A stretch of DNA of 28,758 bases from an uncultured Bacteroides sp. (GTDB lineage: Bacteria > Bacteroidota > Bacteroidia > Bacteroidales > Bacteroidaceae). The notes below the pieces were generated by a model, which was given only the letters and a program-made list of their open reading frames with translations, ran no database searches and was not told the DNA's origin. The stretch is from NCBI GenBank assembly GCA_900755095.1, contig CAAEFE010000089.1:1-28758 (forward strand), written 5' to 3'. Both the position numbers and the translations under genes were made by a program. How positions within the stretch are numbered: position 1 is the stretch's first letter; each line of letters opens with the position of its first letter. Of the stretch, positions 6,849 through 16,299 are shown piece after piece.

Positions 6849-7934
6849 TTATTTTAATGCCAATCTATATACATCTACTACTTGTTTTGCTATCACATCC
6901 CAATTATATAAACTCATATCGTACTCTATCCGACACAGACCTTGTCCCATCTGCTTTTCCAGTTTTTTTTGTAGTTGCCCTACATCCCCTATTTTGAAAT
7001 AACATGGATAAGGCAGTCCTACTTCCATATTTGCTGGAATATTGCTTACAATAACTGGCAATTTATAGCTCATCGCTTCCAATAATGCGATAGGCAACCC
7101 TTCATGTGAAGACGGAAGAACAAAACAACATGCATTAGTAAGTAAAGAATGTAATTTTCGTCCTTTTATGAAACCGGTTAATACAACTCCACATTCTCTC
7201 GACATTTTTTTTAAACTGCGTGAGTAATCATCCTCAAAATCCGTATCTCCTGCCAATACCAGTTTATAGTCATTTGCTCCTATTCCAGCAAAAGCTTCTA
7301 CTAAGTGATGAAGTTTTTTTTCAGGGACAAACCGGCACATACTTAAAATATACTTCCCTCTCTCAATCCCCAATTCATTAAAATACTCAGGAAAATCACA
7401 AACCTCAGGTTCCGGAACTCCATTGTAAATCAAATGACAGTCTTTTCTACCATATTTTCTCACTAAAAGATCATTAATGACTTCAGATATAACAATTACT
7501 TCATTAGCAAAAATCGTTCCCACACGCTCCCCTAATTTCAGCATTGTTTTAGCAAAAAAGCCCCATTTGTCACGATCATAATCGGGACCATGGTGAGTAA
7601 ACACAACCTTTATTCCTAATAATCTAGCTATAGGTACAAGTAAAGCTGGACCAATAGCATGAATATGAACAATATCAGCATTTTGGGATTTAGCCTTAAG
7701 AATAGCTTTAAAAGTGTGTACGATTGCTTCAAAGGATTTCTTCTTAGGAGTTTCTATATCAATCAACCTCACATTTTTGTATTCAGTCATGGTATCTTTC
7801 ACATAACATTTTCGACGTATTATCGTTATATCAAAGCCCATTTCAGCAATTCGAGGAAATAACTCTTGGCAATGCGTTTCAACGCCGCCCAAAACATCAG
7901 GGATACCGCGAGTTCCGATAACGAAGATCTTCAT
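6849..7934 (-). CDS. GT4-family glycosyltransferase (last gene of the locus)
   Basis: The product has 361 residues with a GT-B fold. The N-terminal domain starts MKIFVIGTRGIP with the GGVET loop (residues 16-20) seen in retaining glycosyltransferases of family 4. The C-terminal donor domain holds the EX7E motif at Glu278 and Glu286 (HEGLPIALLEAM). The N-terminus resembles rhamnosyl- and related transferases of capsule loci, but donor and acceptor cannot be assigned. Likely role: adds one sugar to the undecaprenyl-linked repeat unit on the cytoplasmic side. It follows the radical SAM gene after 31 nt and is the last gene transcribed before the non-coding region. Confidence 0.85.
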   Translation of the reverse strand: MKIFVIGTRGIPDVLGGVETHCQELFPRIAEMGFDITIIRRKCYVKDTMTEYKNVRLIDIETPKKKSFEAIVHTFKAILKAKSQNADIVHIHAIGPALLVPIARLLGIKVVFTHHGPDYDRDKWGFFAKTMLKLGERVGTIFANEVIVISEVINDLLVRKYGRKDCHLIYNGVPEPEVCDFPEYFNELGIERGKYILSMCRFVPEKKLHHLVEAFAGIGANDYKLVLAGDTDFEDDYSRSLKKMSRECGVVLTGFIKGRKLHSLLTNACCFVLPSSHEGLPIALLEAMSYKLPVIVSNIPANMEVGLPYPCYFKIGDVGQLQKKLEKQMGQGLCRIEYDMSLYNWDVIAKQVVDVYRLALK

Positions 7935-7965
7935 TAAATTAGTATAAAATATATGTATTCTATAA

Positions 7966-9033
7966 TCAAAAAACGTCCCGCAAATCTCCTTGGGAAGGGT
8001 CTTGTCCCACGTTATACCAACATTTGTCCAAACAAGCAGTTTTTCCCTGCAAACTCCGTAATTTATTTTTTAAAGCCCATTTCAGCGGATACTTTATATA
8101 TTTATGCATCACAGGTGAAGCCGTTCCTACCATCCAGCAGTTTTTAGGGCAACGGCGTACCATTTGGCGTACTTGTTCTGCTTGTTCCCCTTCCCATATT
8201 TCTTTGAAATTGGGAGTCTCACGAATATTCCCCATACTCTTTTTCCAATACTTCTTTTCTAAACCATTACAAGGATAAATATCACCATAGGGCTCTACAA
8301 AAAAGTTCATTTCGCCAGCTTGACAGGGCAACATACGCCGTGAACCTTCTATATAATTGATTAGTCCCATGTTGAAAAAAGCCCGCATCCATGATTTAGG
8401 ATGTTTTTCTTTAAGTTGCAGATTTATCAGTTTTTCAAAATTGCCACAAACCTCCTCCTTATTAGTTATTACATTATCATCTTTGTGAAAATAATAAGAG
8501 TTATGAAAAGCAGCTGTGGCAAATTCCATACCCAAAGATCGGGATAGTTGATAAAGAGAAAGCATATCTTTAGAGTTGTTGTTGGAAACAGTACAACCGA
8601 AACCTATATCTTTCACGCCCATATCTTTTAATGTAAGCAAAGTCCGAAGTCCTTTGTCGAAACCTCCCGCATGTCCTCTAAGCTCATCATTTTTACAACT
8701 AAGCCCTTCGATAGAAATGCGGATACCAATATTAGGAAATTTCTTAGCCAGGGCTATTACCCGTTCCTCATACCAACCAGAAGTCGATATAACCACGCGA
8801 GGAGATTTTGTGAAACACACTTCTACTATTTGATCCAGATCTTCACGAATGAACGGTTCGCCACCGGTTAGATTGATGAACTTTACAGAAGGTAACAATT
8901 TGATTTCTTCGGGAGTTATTTCCTTCCTTTTATCAGTCGGATGTTCCCATATATTACACATTTTACAACGCATCGGACAACGATAAGTTGTGATGATGCA
9001 CATATCCGTAGGTTGAAGAATATTAATTGACAT
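7966..9033 (-). CDS. Radical SAM protein with SPASM-like C-terminus
   Basis: The product has 355 residues. The radical SAM motif CxxxCxxC is at Cys19, Cys23 and Cys26 (YRCPMRCKMCNIW), followed by LTGGEPF as the SAM-binding GGE motif. The C-terminal part has further cysteines (LPCQAGEMNFFVEPYGDIYPCNG, then RRCPKNCW and CLDKCW) of the kind that bind auxiliary iron-sulphur clusters in SPASM or twitch proteins. No peptide-precursor gene lies next to it. In a sugar-polymer locus it may modify a sugar, lipid or carrier-bound group, but no substrate can be inferred. It sits between the membrane acyltransferase (30 nt upstream) and the last glycosyltransferase. Confidence 0.85.
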   Translation of the reverse strand: MSINILQPTDMCIITTYRCPMRCKMCNIWEHPTDKRKEITPEEIKLLPSVKFINLTGGEPFIREDLDQIVEVCFTKSPRVVISTSGWYEERVIALAKKFPNIGIRISIEGLSCKNDELRGHAGGFDKGLRTLLTLKDMGVKDIGFGCTVSNNNSKDMLSLYQLSRSLGMEFATAAFHNSYYFHKDDNVITNKEEVCGNFEKLINLQLKEKHPKSWMRAFFNMGLINYIEGSRRMLPCQAGEMNFFVEPYGDIYPCNGLEKKYWKKSMGNIRETPNFKEIWEGEQAEQVRQMVRRCPKNCWMVGTASPVMHKYIKYPLKWALKNKLRSLQGKTACLDKCWYNVGQDPSQGDLRDVF

Positions 9034-9063
9034 TATTTATATAATTAAAGAAATAGTAATATT

Positions 9064-10050
9064 CTATAGTCCAAAACATTGATGTATAAATGGACTTTCT
9101 ATTTTTCGAATCATCTTTGATATTAAAACAGGCATGTAAAGAGCTAACAATATACTTAACACATATAAAGGCCAGTATAATAATTCGTTATCCAATTTTA
9201 CATATAGAAATCTTATTCCCATCTGAAAAAATAGACCCATTAAAAAAATCTGAAAGGTATAATCCCTGAAACTTGAAAAGAGACGGGTCCGATAATGGGA
9301 TAAGAGTAAACATAAAGCAACAGAGAAAGCTATCCCTGTAAAGGTTAAGAAAATGGCAGGAAGTACAAGTATATTAAAAAGGACAAAAAACATAAGAGAA
9401 ACTACAAAAAAGCATTTTGTATCGGTATATTTATAGGCATCAAACTTAAAAAAGAGTAGCCCCGAATAAAAATAAACCAAATAATAAGCTACTTGCGAAA
9501 AACAAAGAATCTCTATATCTTTAGGAAAAAACAGGTTCAATAATAATGCAGTTATCCACACACCTACTATACATTTATTCCACTGCAATGACCATTTAAA
9601 AACAGGATAAAAAAGAAATATTATAAAAAGAGTTACTATAAACCACATTTCCCCTAAAGGATTTGAAGCTGGATAAAGAACACTATTGATTATTTGTTTG
9701 AAAGACAGTTCGACTGGTCTTCTCATCAACGGATTAAATATATACTTCAGAGCAAAAGTAGCTAATGTGAAAAAGATGAAAGGAGCCAATAACCTCTTTG
9801 CCTTATCCCTGATAGTAACCCCGTATTTTTTACCTTTCTTGATTTTTGTATAATAAAATAAACCTCCTGATATAAACATAAATAAAGGCATATGAAAGCC
9901 GTAAATAATCCGTTCAACTTCTGTACTAACAGGAGTTGCCGGATTCTCGAATATATTGGTTAGCGTGACATGTCCTATGACTACTAAGAGCATACTCCAG
10001 CCCTGCAAAATTGATATCCAATATATTTTAGCTTCTTTTCCTACATTCAT
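9064..10050 (-). CDS. Membrane acyltransferase, acyltransferase-3 family
   Basis: The product has 328 residues with about ten hydrophobic segments, the usual layout of the acyltransferase-3 (OafA/NodX-like) family. The N-terminus WISILQGWSMLLVVIGHV contains the conserved His27, and GFHMPLFMFISG contains the second conserved His53 with the following hydrophobic stretch. The family moves acyl groups, most often acetyl, onto sugars of surface polymers at the inner membrane. Here it may O-acetylate the repeat unit. Its ATG overlaps the stop of the preceding glycosyltransferase by 4 nt (ATGA), so the two are translationally coupled. Confidence 0.85.
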   Translation of the reverse strand: MNVGKEAKIYWISILQGWSMLLVVIGHVTLTNIFENPATPVSTEVERIIYGFHMPLFMFISGGLFYYTKIKKGKKYGVTIRDKAKRLLAPFIFFTLATFALKYIFNPLMRRPVELSFKQIINSVLYPASNPLGEMWFIVTLFIIFLFYPVFKWSLQWNKCIVGVWITALLLNLFFPKDIEILCFSQVAYYLVYFYSGLLFFKFDAYKYTDTKCFFVVSLMFFVLFNILVLPAIFLTFTGIAFSVALCLLLSHYRTRLFSSFRDYTFQIFLMGLFFQMGIRFLYVKLDNELLYWPLYVLSILLALYMPVLISKMIRKIESPFIHQCFGL

Positions 10051-11225
10051 TGCTGATAAAGCTCTAATAATTCATTGTAATGTTTCTCAGATGAATAACG
10101 TATCTGAGAACTTTTTGCAAGTTGTTTATAATCTACATTTAATATAAACATCTTTTCGATTTTATTCTTCAAATCCATAATATTGCGACTTTCAAAACAC
10201 ATTCCATTTACCCCTTCTTTTATTAATTCAGGGATACCACCAATATTAGCTCCTAAAACTGGAGTACCCAGACATTGAGCTTCAATCATACTTAGAGGAT
10301 TATTTTCATACCACTCTGATGGAACTACACTAAAACGTGCTTTACCCACTATTTCTTTTATTTCAGGCCATTCTTTATAACCTGTAAATTCAATATTTGC
10401 CCCTTTTGCTTTTTCTTTTAAAATATCTGCCAGTGGACCACTACCTATAATTTTCAAATGATAAGGAAGAGTTCGGGCAGCCTCTATCAATGTTTCGATT
10501 CCTTTCTCAAAAGATAACCTTCCTATGAAGCAATAGTAGTCTTCTTTATCATAAGAGTCTCTCCTAGTCCTTTCAATATCAATAAAATTACAAAGAGTAT
10601 ACATCTTTTTTCTATCGAATCCACCTTGAGCCATTTTATTGTACATAAATTGGCTTGGACAAATAAATACATCCGTGTAGCCTTCCAACTTTTTACGACT
10701 CCATTTCATCCCCTCTTTATATGCAAGCATACTTGCCAAATTGGAATTCTTCATGCATTTATATTCCAAAACTTTATGTTTATCAACAAAGCACTCCTCA
10801 CAAACTTCATTTCCATTGCGGAGACAATCATACCTAGGACAAAGCAATTTATAATCATGCAATGTCCAAATAACTTTAGTTCTTCGTTTATGAGCCAAAC
10901 GGGCTATCACTGGTGATAGTTGTGTATGAATATTATTCAAGTGTACCACATCTGGCTTGAAATCATTGAGTAAAAAATTAAACTTCCTCTTCACCTCACC
11001 CAAACCGAACATACGCATAAAAGTTTCGAGCATACCTACTCCGGGAGTAAACTTTATTTCATTAGGAAAATACCGTTTCCACTCAGTCTCAATATTCTCC
11101 GGATAATCCATAGCAAACACTGCCACATCGTGTCCATGGGTCTTAAGCAGTTGTTCAAGATTAAGCATATATATGCAATCACCACCGCGACGATAGTAAA
11201 ACTTATTCGCTAACAAAATTTTCAT
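10047..11225 (-). CDS. GT4-family glycosyltransferase
   Basis: The product has 392 residues with a GT-B fold. The start MKILLANKFYYRRGGDCIYMLNL contains the glycine-rich loop. A cysteine cluster in the middle of the N-terminal domain (LLCPRYDCLRNGNEVCEECF, then YKC) is typical of one capsule glycosyltransferase subgroup and may bind a metal. The donor-binding EX7E motif is intact (YENNPLSMIEAQ). FIGRLSFEKGIETLIEA is the usual start of the C-terminal domain. Sugar specificity is unknown. It ends in a 4-nt overlap with the acyltransferase-3 gene. Confidence 0.87.
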   Translation of the reverse strand: MKILLANKFYYRRGGDCIYMLNLEQLLKTHGHDVAVFAMDYPENIETEWKRYFPNEIKFTPGVGMLETFMRMFGLGEVKRKFNFLLNDFKPDVVHLNNIHTQLSPVIARLAHKRRTKVIWTLHDYKLLCPRYDCLRNGNEVCEECFVDKHKVLEYKCMKNSNLASMLAYKEGMKWSRKKLEGYTDVFICPSQFMYNKMAQGGFDRKKMYTLCNFIDIERTRRDSYDKEDYYCFIGRLSFEKGIETLIEAARTLPYHLKIIGSGPLADILKEKAKGANIEFTGYKEWPEIKEIVGKARFSVVPSEWYENNPLSMIEAQCLGTPVLGANIGGIPELIKEGVNGMCFESRNIMDLKNKIEKMFILNVDYKQLAKSSQIRYSSEKHYNELLELYQQ

Positions 11226-11295
11226 AATAGCTAATAAAGCAAAAGTTACTAGTTAATACATAGTTCATCTTAGAGTAATAAACATAGTTGAAGAA

Positions 11296-12393
11296 TTATT
11301 TTTGTCCAAATATTTCCAAGAAGAGTTTAGCAGAATGTGTGTTTGTAAAATATTCTCTATACTTTATACAATTTCCTACATATTCTTCATTTTTGTCCAC
11401 AAGTAACTTCATATCCATTTCATTCCAATTATCCTTAGCGATACCTAAATCATAGTTTATAATGTAATCCGAAGAAGCTGGTTTCAAATTGGTTAGGATG
11501 GGGGTACCAGATATAATAGCCTCAGGAATTGAAACCATATTTAAGTCTTTTCGAGTATTCACCAAAAAAGCCAATGACTCTCGGATATATTCATTCAACT
11601 TACTTTGCGACAAGAAACCAACAAACTCAATACAATTTTGCAATCCCAAATCATCAACAAGATGTTTTAAATTTGTTTCTTCTTCTCCTCTCCCAGCAAT
11701 CAACAACTTGATATCCTCATAATTTCTCATTTGATGAAACTTTGCAAAAATATGAATAATACTATCCACATTTTTACGCAGGATTAGTTGTGAAGAACTG
11801 ATAACTTGGCGCTTCTTTTTTGTAAATAACACAAATTTATCAATGTCAATGCCATGATCTACAATGATACTCGAAACACGAGGCATATAATGACTTACAA
11901 AGTCATATGCCATCCGAGAACGAGGTATTACAGCCATGATCTTCCGCATAAAGAATCGAGCAATAATGTTATACCATATCTTGGATGGGATCTGATATAA
12001 CTTATTTTGATGTATAGTGAGCTCCTGCCAAATCAATGTCTTCTTTGGGCACATCATTGCTGCATAAAGTGACTGAAATTGAAATACCTCACTAGAAATA
12101 ATCATATCAAATTCTTTATGACATTCTTTGAGATATCGTTTCATCGTTTTACTATATGGTAATACAGATGGTTTACACAATTTTGTATAATCAGATGAAA
12201 AGAATCTCACATCAAAATCATAATCTTCTTCTCTTATAGGACGATATTCGTTTGCAGCTGCTAAAGTAACTTGATGTCCCAACTTTACAAATCCCATACA
12301 TACCCCATATATCATTGTATCTTTTATTGTTTTCACTTGGGGAATATCCGTCTCTGCAGTAAAAAGAATACTGTTTAAAATAAGAATTTTCAT
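11296..12393 (-). CDS. GT4-like glycosyltransferase
   Basis: The product has 365 residues and a GT-B layout: an N-terminal domain from MKILILNSILFTAETDIPQ, and a C-terminal domain with ISSSQLILRKNVDSIIHIF and AGRGEEETNL. At the donor site the first Glu of the EX7E motif is an Asp (DLNMVSIPEA), a conservative change found in some family members. Codon use and base composition are very AT-rich compared with mutS2, suggesting acquired DNA. The donor sugar is unknown. It is separated from the next gene by 70 nt without visible signals. Confidence 0.8.
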   Translation of the reverse strand: MKILILNSILFTAETDIPQVKTIKDTMIYGVCMGFVKLGHQVTLAAANEYRPIREEDYDFDVRFFSSDYTKLCKPSVLPYSKTMKRYLKECHKEFDMIISSEVFQFQSLYAAMMCPKKTLIWQELTIHQNKLYQIPSKIWYNIIARFFMRKIMAVIPRSRMAYDFVSHYMPRVSSIIVDHGIDIDKFVLFTKKKRQVISSSQLILRKNVDSIIHIFAKFHQMRNYEDIKLLIAGRGEEETNLKHLVDDLGLQNCIEFVGFLSQSKLNEYIRESLAFLVNTRKDLNMVSIPEAIISGTPILTNLKPASSDYIINYDLGIAKDNWNEMDMKLLVDKNEEYVGNCIKYREYFTNTHSAKLFLEIFGQK

Positions 12394-12448
12394 TATTATT
12401 AAATCAAAAGATTCATTCTCACAATTATATCAACACTCAAAAGATCAA

Positions 12449-13558
12449 TCAAGATTTATTATATAAATGTTTATATCCAGTTATTAATGTATCAGTTGAA
12501 TATAATTTCTCATAATAACCGCTATCTCCTATATGGCTTGTTTCATTCAATTTCACTCTGATTTTCTCACTCAAATCATATATATTTCCAGACTGGAAAA
12601 CAGATGTTTGCAAACTTATATTATCAATAAAAAAAGGAATATCCGATACTAACAACTTTTTTTTAAAATAATACGCTAATGATAAAACTCCTGACATAGT
12701 AGCCGAACGATAAGGATAGACTACTATCGCTGCATTTTCATATAAATACTTCAATTCATTATCTTCTATAAATCTATTTATTCTAATTTCGCCTTTTTGA
12801 ATATTTGTATCAAAATATTGAATACCTTTTCCAGCCACAACCAAAAAAGAATTTTTATTTCTCAGAAGCCTATATGCATTCAATAGTAAATCTACTCCTT
12901 TATATTTATCCACAGAACCAAAAAAAAGAATATAATTTGTAATTCCATTCAGTTCTCTTACCACTCTCTCACCACTCACTATTTGTGATGTAACAAGCGT
13001 TGGAAAACAAGTTAAATTTACTTTCTTACTAGGATATCTATCTTTAAGAGCTATATATTGTGTTCGAGAAGAAGTCGTTAGATTAGGAATTATCTTCATA
13101 TTTATTTTTGTACTCCAATTTATATAACAACTTATCAAACGTCCAGCTAAACTTTTACGTTCTCCCTCATGAGGCCACAAATCATGAACTGTATAATACA
13201 CACTATTATTTCCTCTCAATTTTAAATAGATAAATAAAGTCAATGTAAAATCTATTGTTAAAAAATGAATACATTCAATATGATTATCCCTTATCGTTTT
13301 ATTTATATTAGAGATTAATTTAGACGGCCAAATTTTAAAAAGAAGTTTTTCTAAAATACAATTAGCTGGCGCTTCTATACATATAGTTTTCTTCTTTGCT
13401 TTTTCACAGAGTAAAGGTTCATATTTAAATTTTCCTCTTGATACAACAACAGCATAAATCTCAAACTCATTACTCTCCGATAATCTATTTATAATAGATG
13501 ATGCGAAAGAAAGCATGCCTGGCGCATACTCTGAAGCTATTAATAGTACTTTCTTCAT
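12449..13558 (-). CDS. GT4-like glycosyltransferase, atypical donor motif
   Basis: The product has 369 residues with a GT-B fold: N-terminal ASEYAPGMLSFASSII and C-terminal NYILFFGSVDKYKGVDLLLNAYRLL. In place of EX7E there is YRSATMSGVLSLAYYFKKKLLVSDIPFF. This variant is seen in a subset of polysaccharide glycosyltransferases, where the two glutamates are absent. It starts 6 nt after the Wzy-like gene and is strongly AT-rich. Its donor and acceptor are unknown. Loss of activity is possible but not required, because the rest of the fold looks intact. Confidence 0.75.
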   Translation of the reverse strand: MKKVLLIASEYAPGMLSFASSIINRLSESNEFEIYAVVVSRGKFKYEPLLCEKAKKKTICIEAPANCILEKLLFKIWPSKLISNINKTIRDNHIECIHFLTIDFTLTLFIYLKLRGNNSVYYTVHDLWPHEGERKSLAGRLISCYINWSTKINMKIIPNLTTSSRTQYIALKDRYPSKKVNLTCFPTLVTSQIVSGERVVRELNGITNYILFFGSVDKYKGVDLLLNAYRLLRNKNSFLVVAGKGIQYFDTNIQKGEIRINRFIEDNELKYLYENAAIVVYPYRSATMSGVLSLAYYFKKKLLVSDIPFFIDNISLQTSVFQSGNIYDLSEKIRVKLNETSHIGDSGYYEKLYSTDTLITGYKHLYNKS

Positions 13559-13564
13559 TTGGGC

Positions 13565-14752
13565 CTACAACGTTTTAATTCTCGAATAATACAACATCAT
13601 AAACAACAGAAATAATAGTAAGATTTCACATGATCCAATAGTGGATGCAATACCTCCCATAAGGATAATAAATAGAGCGATGATACGGCTATAATAGTTC
13701 CTTTTACTATCTATAATTATTCCATATATATAATGAACAAACAATAACCATAAGATGTAAAATATAAAATAACTATATCCAAAATTTATATATAAATCAT
13801 TACTCAAAGTAGTATAAATTCCTCCTCCATCAAAATCATATCCCACCAATTCCTTTAGTTTATAATCAAAAGCAAGAGGCTTATCTGACCATAAAAAACG
13901 AGGTATTATTTTTACTAATCCCACATAATATTCCTCACCAAAAAAAATATTTTCTGTCCCGACAGAATTCATTATAGGAATAGAGTTAGCCTGATAAAGC
14001 AGAATGGGATATGAGAAAAACACAGCAATTTGAGATGCTATAAGAGTTAAATCACCTCCTCTAATCCCCTGTAATGTTCCAGCAGCCAATGGAATTGCCA
14101 AATAGTATGCAATGTATTCATACCACTTAAATCCTCTCTTCTTAAAATGAAAAAACAAAAGAAATAATGTAGCACCTACTAGAACTCCTCCCTTATTGCC
14201 CGTTGTTAAAAATAAAAAAGCTCCTAAACAAAAAGAATAAAAGGCTATAGATCTATAAAAGTTCCATGATTTTTGAAGAAAAAGAACAAGCATAACAATT
14301 TGTATTCCCAACATAGGAATATCTCGAACAATTCCAAGCCCTATCTCACTAGTTCTTCTTAAATCTTCAATGTCGTTACCTTTCAGTAAATTTGTTAAAA
14401 CTCCAGACATCATCCCCGCACAAAAAAGAAACAATGCGAAGCAACAAATTATAATCTTTCTCTTTCTATTCAACTTTATAGAAAAAGATGGAATATCTAA
14501 AGTCGTTTGTATCAACATTTGTTTTCGAAAAGCATACAAAAACAAAAGATTTATTACTGTTGCTGTAAATGTTGTGTATTGCAAATTTTCAGGTATATCA
14601 GGATAAAAAAGTAAAAATGGAACAATGTCATTAAATACAAAATTCAGATAAATAATAATATATGGAGAAAAAATATATAATGTCTTTGACTTAGAATATT
14701 TAAAAAGTAGATAGACAATAATGATTATATACGAATATAATAATAATTCCAT
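13565..14752 (-). CDS. Wzy-like oligosaccharide repeat-unit polymerase
   Basis: The product has 395 residues and is almost entirely hydrophobic, with about ten to twelve membrane spans and one longer hydrophilic stretch around residues 255-310 (NSVGTENIFFGEEYYVGLVKIIPRFLWSDKP to YTTLSNDLYINFGY). This periplasmic-loop layout and the PRFLWSDKP motif are typical of O-antigen and capsule polymerases, which share little sequence overall. It would join flipped repeat units in the periplasm. The assignment rests on topology and on its place in a locus that otherwise has Wzx, Wzz and an initiating transferase but no other polymerase candidate. The region is among the most AT-rich in the window. Confidence 0.8.
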   Translation of the reverse strand: MELLLYSYIIIIVYLLFKYSKSKTLYIFSPYIIIYLNFVFNDIVPFLLFYPDIPENLQYTTFTATVINLLFLYAFRKQMLIQTTLDIPSFSIKLNRKRKIIICCFALFLFCAGMMSGVLTNLLKGNDIEDLRRTSEIGLGIVRDIPMLGIQIVMLVLFLQKSWNFYRSIAFYSFCLGAFLFLTTGNKGGVLVGATLFLLFFHFKKRGFKWYEYIAYYLAIPLAAGTLQGIRGGDLTLIASQIAVFFSYPILLYQANSIPIMNSVGTENIFFGEEYYVGLVKIIPRFLWSDKPLAFDYKLKELVGYDFDGGGIYTTLSNDLYINFGYSYFIFYILWLLFVHYIYGIIIDSKRNYYSRIIALFIILMGGIASTIGSCEILLLFLLFMMLYYSRIKTL

Positions 14753-14903
14753 ATGTTGATGTGCAAAAATGACATGTAGTATTTAGAAATCTACCTTCAA
14801 ATATTTTTCTCTTAAATAATAGTTAGTATTCTTTTTGTTACTGGACATAATCTTTTTAAGATTTAGTTAACAGAAACAAAGGTCAACACTTTTTCATAGA
14901 TGC
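14753..14903. other. 151-nt spacer before the polymerase gene
   Basis: AT-rich spacer between the pyruvyl transferase stop and the polymerase start. Two near-matches to the -7 box occur on the minus strand (GACCTTTG around 14877-14884 and CATTTTTG around 14763-14770), neither with a matching -33 element. No hairpin with a T run was seen. Confidence 0.4.
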
Positions 14904-16046
14904 CTATATTTCTTTTGGGGACATTAACATACCACAGCTTGATTCTTTCAATAAATCTAAAGAATAGTTCTGTAAGTCCAACAATCTATCATTTATAGTA
15001 TTCCAATCTATATTATTTACATCAAAGTCTTTATTATTACAATCATATAGAGCTTTTTGTAGTCCAAACATCGCCAGCAGAGACTCTATCCTAGCTAGCC
15101 CCCTCTCTTTATTAGCTATAACGATAAAAGGTTTGTTAAATATTATAGCAAACACACAAGCATGAAAAGAATCTGTAACCACCATACGCGCATCCATAAA
15201 TCCACGCAACCATTGTTCTACTGGTGGCTGAATACGCTCTGCCAAAGGAGCATTTTGAACCTCCACACGTGAATTGACATGGAAAGGAATCAACCCCATA
15301 TCATCTGCCAGTTTTGATATTAAATTGATTTTGGATTTCTTTTCATCCAAAATATAGCACAATAGCGAACCTTTACTTTTTGTAACATTAGCTTTTTCCA
15401 CCAAATACATGTAATCTTTAGTACTCAACAACATAGTGGGATCCAACACATGATTAGCTTTCACTCCAAAATGCTTGTGACATAATCCTATACCAGATTC
15501 TTCACGTACACTTATAAGATCAAATTTTCGTAGCAATTCTCCACATAGCCTTGTTTGTTTCTTTGTGTATTCCCACTTACTCGTTCCAAAAGAGGCAGCA
15601 TAAGCAATCCGTTTAATATCCCAATCTTTTGCAAAATCCAAATAAGCATTTTCTATTTTACCAGGATAAAACATAGGACGCCATACTTGATCACTGCCTA
15701 CAACAAAAGCATCAAAATCATCTTCCTTCAATACAAACAAATCCTCCACCTTCAAACGATGAATATATTTATCAATAAACAACTCTGTGTTTTGACTAAC
15801 AATCGGATAAGTACGATTATAATATGATTCAAAAAAAACTCGACCACCTCTACCCAATATATATTTCTGTATTATCCGCTTAGGATAAGAGTAAGGCCAT
15901 TTCCAAATAGGTAGCAAAAGGCGATGCCTCTTATTTAGCACTACTACCTCATGCCCCATCCTTTCCAACACCGTTTGCAAAGCATACGCTTGGAGTATTC
16001 CTCCATAATTAGTATGCAGTTGGAGTGTTAATATTCCAATTTTCAC
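14904..16046 (-). CDS. Polysaccharide pyruvyl transferase family protein
   Basis: The product has 380 residues. The N-terminus KIGILTLQLHTNYGGILQAYALQ, the core DAFVVGSDQVWRP (about residues 112-124), YAASFGTSKW, SVREESG and VLDPTMLL are all hallmarks of the polysaccharide pyruvyl transferase family (PF04230). Family members transfer pyruvate from phosphoenolpyruvate to a sugar to form a ketal, giving negatively charged polymers, though not every member is proven to do so. The start codon is GTG, preceded at 6 nt by GGAGGA, an unusually strong ribosome-binding site for this genus. A 253-nt leader precedes it. F420-hydrogenase-beta-like proteins, one of which is encoded upstream, often share loci with this family. 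Confidence 0.88.
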   Translation of the reverse strand: MKIGILTLQLHTNYGGILQAYALQTVLERMGHEVVVLNKRHRLLLPIWKWPYSYPKRIIQKYILGRGGRVFFESYYNRTYPIVSQNTELFIDKYIHRLKVEDLFVLKEDDFDAFVVGSDQVWRPMFYPGKIENAYLDFAKDWDIKRIAYAASFGTSKWEYTKKQTRLCGELLRKFDLISVREESGIGLCHKHFGVKANHVLDPTMLLSTKDYMYLVEKANVTKSKGSLLCYILDEKKSKINLISKLADDMGLIPFHVNSRVEVQNAPLAERIQPPVEQWLRGFMDARMVVTDSFHACVFAIIFNKPFIVIANKERGLARIESLLAMFGLQKALYDCNNKDFDVNNIDWNTINDRLLDLQNYSLDLLKESSCGMLMSPKEI

Positions 16047-16299
16047 ACGTACTCCTCCTTTATTGATTTTATTATTTTACGAATTGCATTATTCTCAAAC
16101 TTGCAATGTAATGTTTAAGTTAATTTCATTTTTGTATTCAAAAACTTGAATATACTATCAGGCGCACCTCCCTATAATAAGGGATGATAATTTATTAACT
16201 ATTGCCATAGTACCACCTCTATTTTCGAGCAATAATATTTACAAAAATACTATTATTCCTCATATAAAGACCCACAAAGAGAACTGTCTTAACTATCTA
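16047..16299 (-). promoter_or_regulatory. 253-nt leader with possible internal promoter
   Basis: This is the largest gap inside the operon. On the minus strand TATTTTTG (plus 16242-16249) fits the -7 box. A TTTG lies 25 nt further upstream, longer than the usual 19-21. If real, a leader of about 190 nt would precede the GTG of the pyruvyl transferase. The 3' end has GGAGGA just before the start. No folded structure stands out by eye. Confidence 0.3.
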
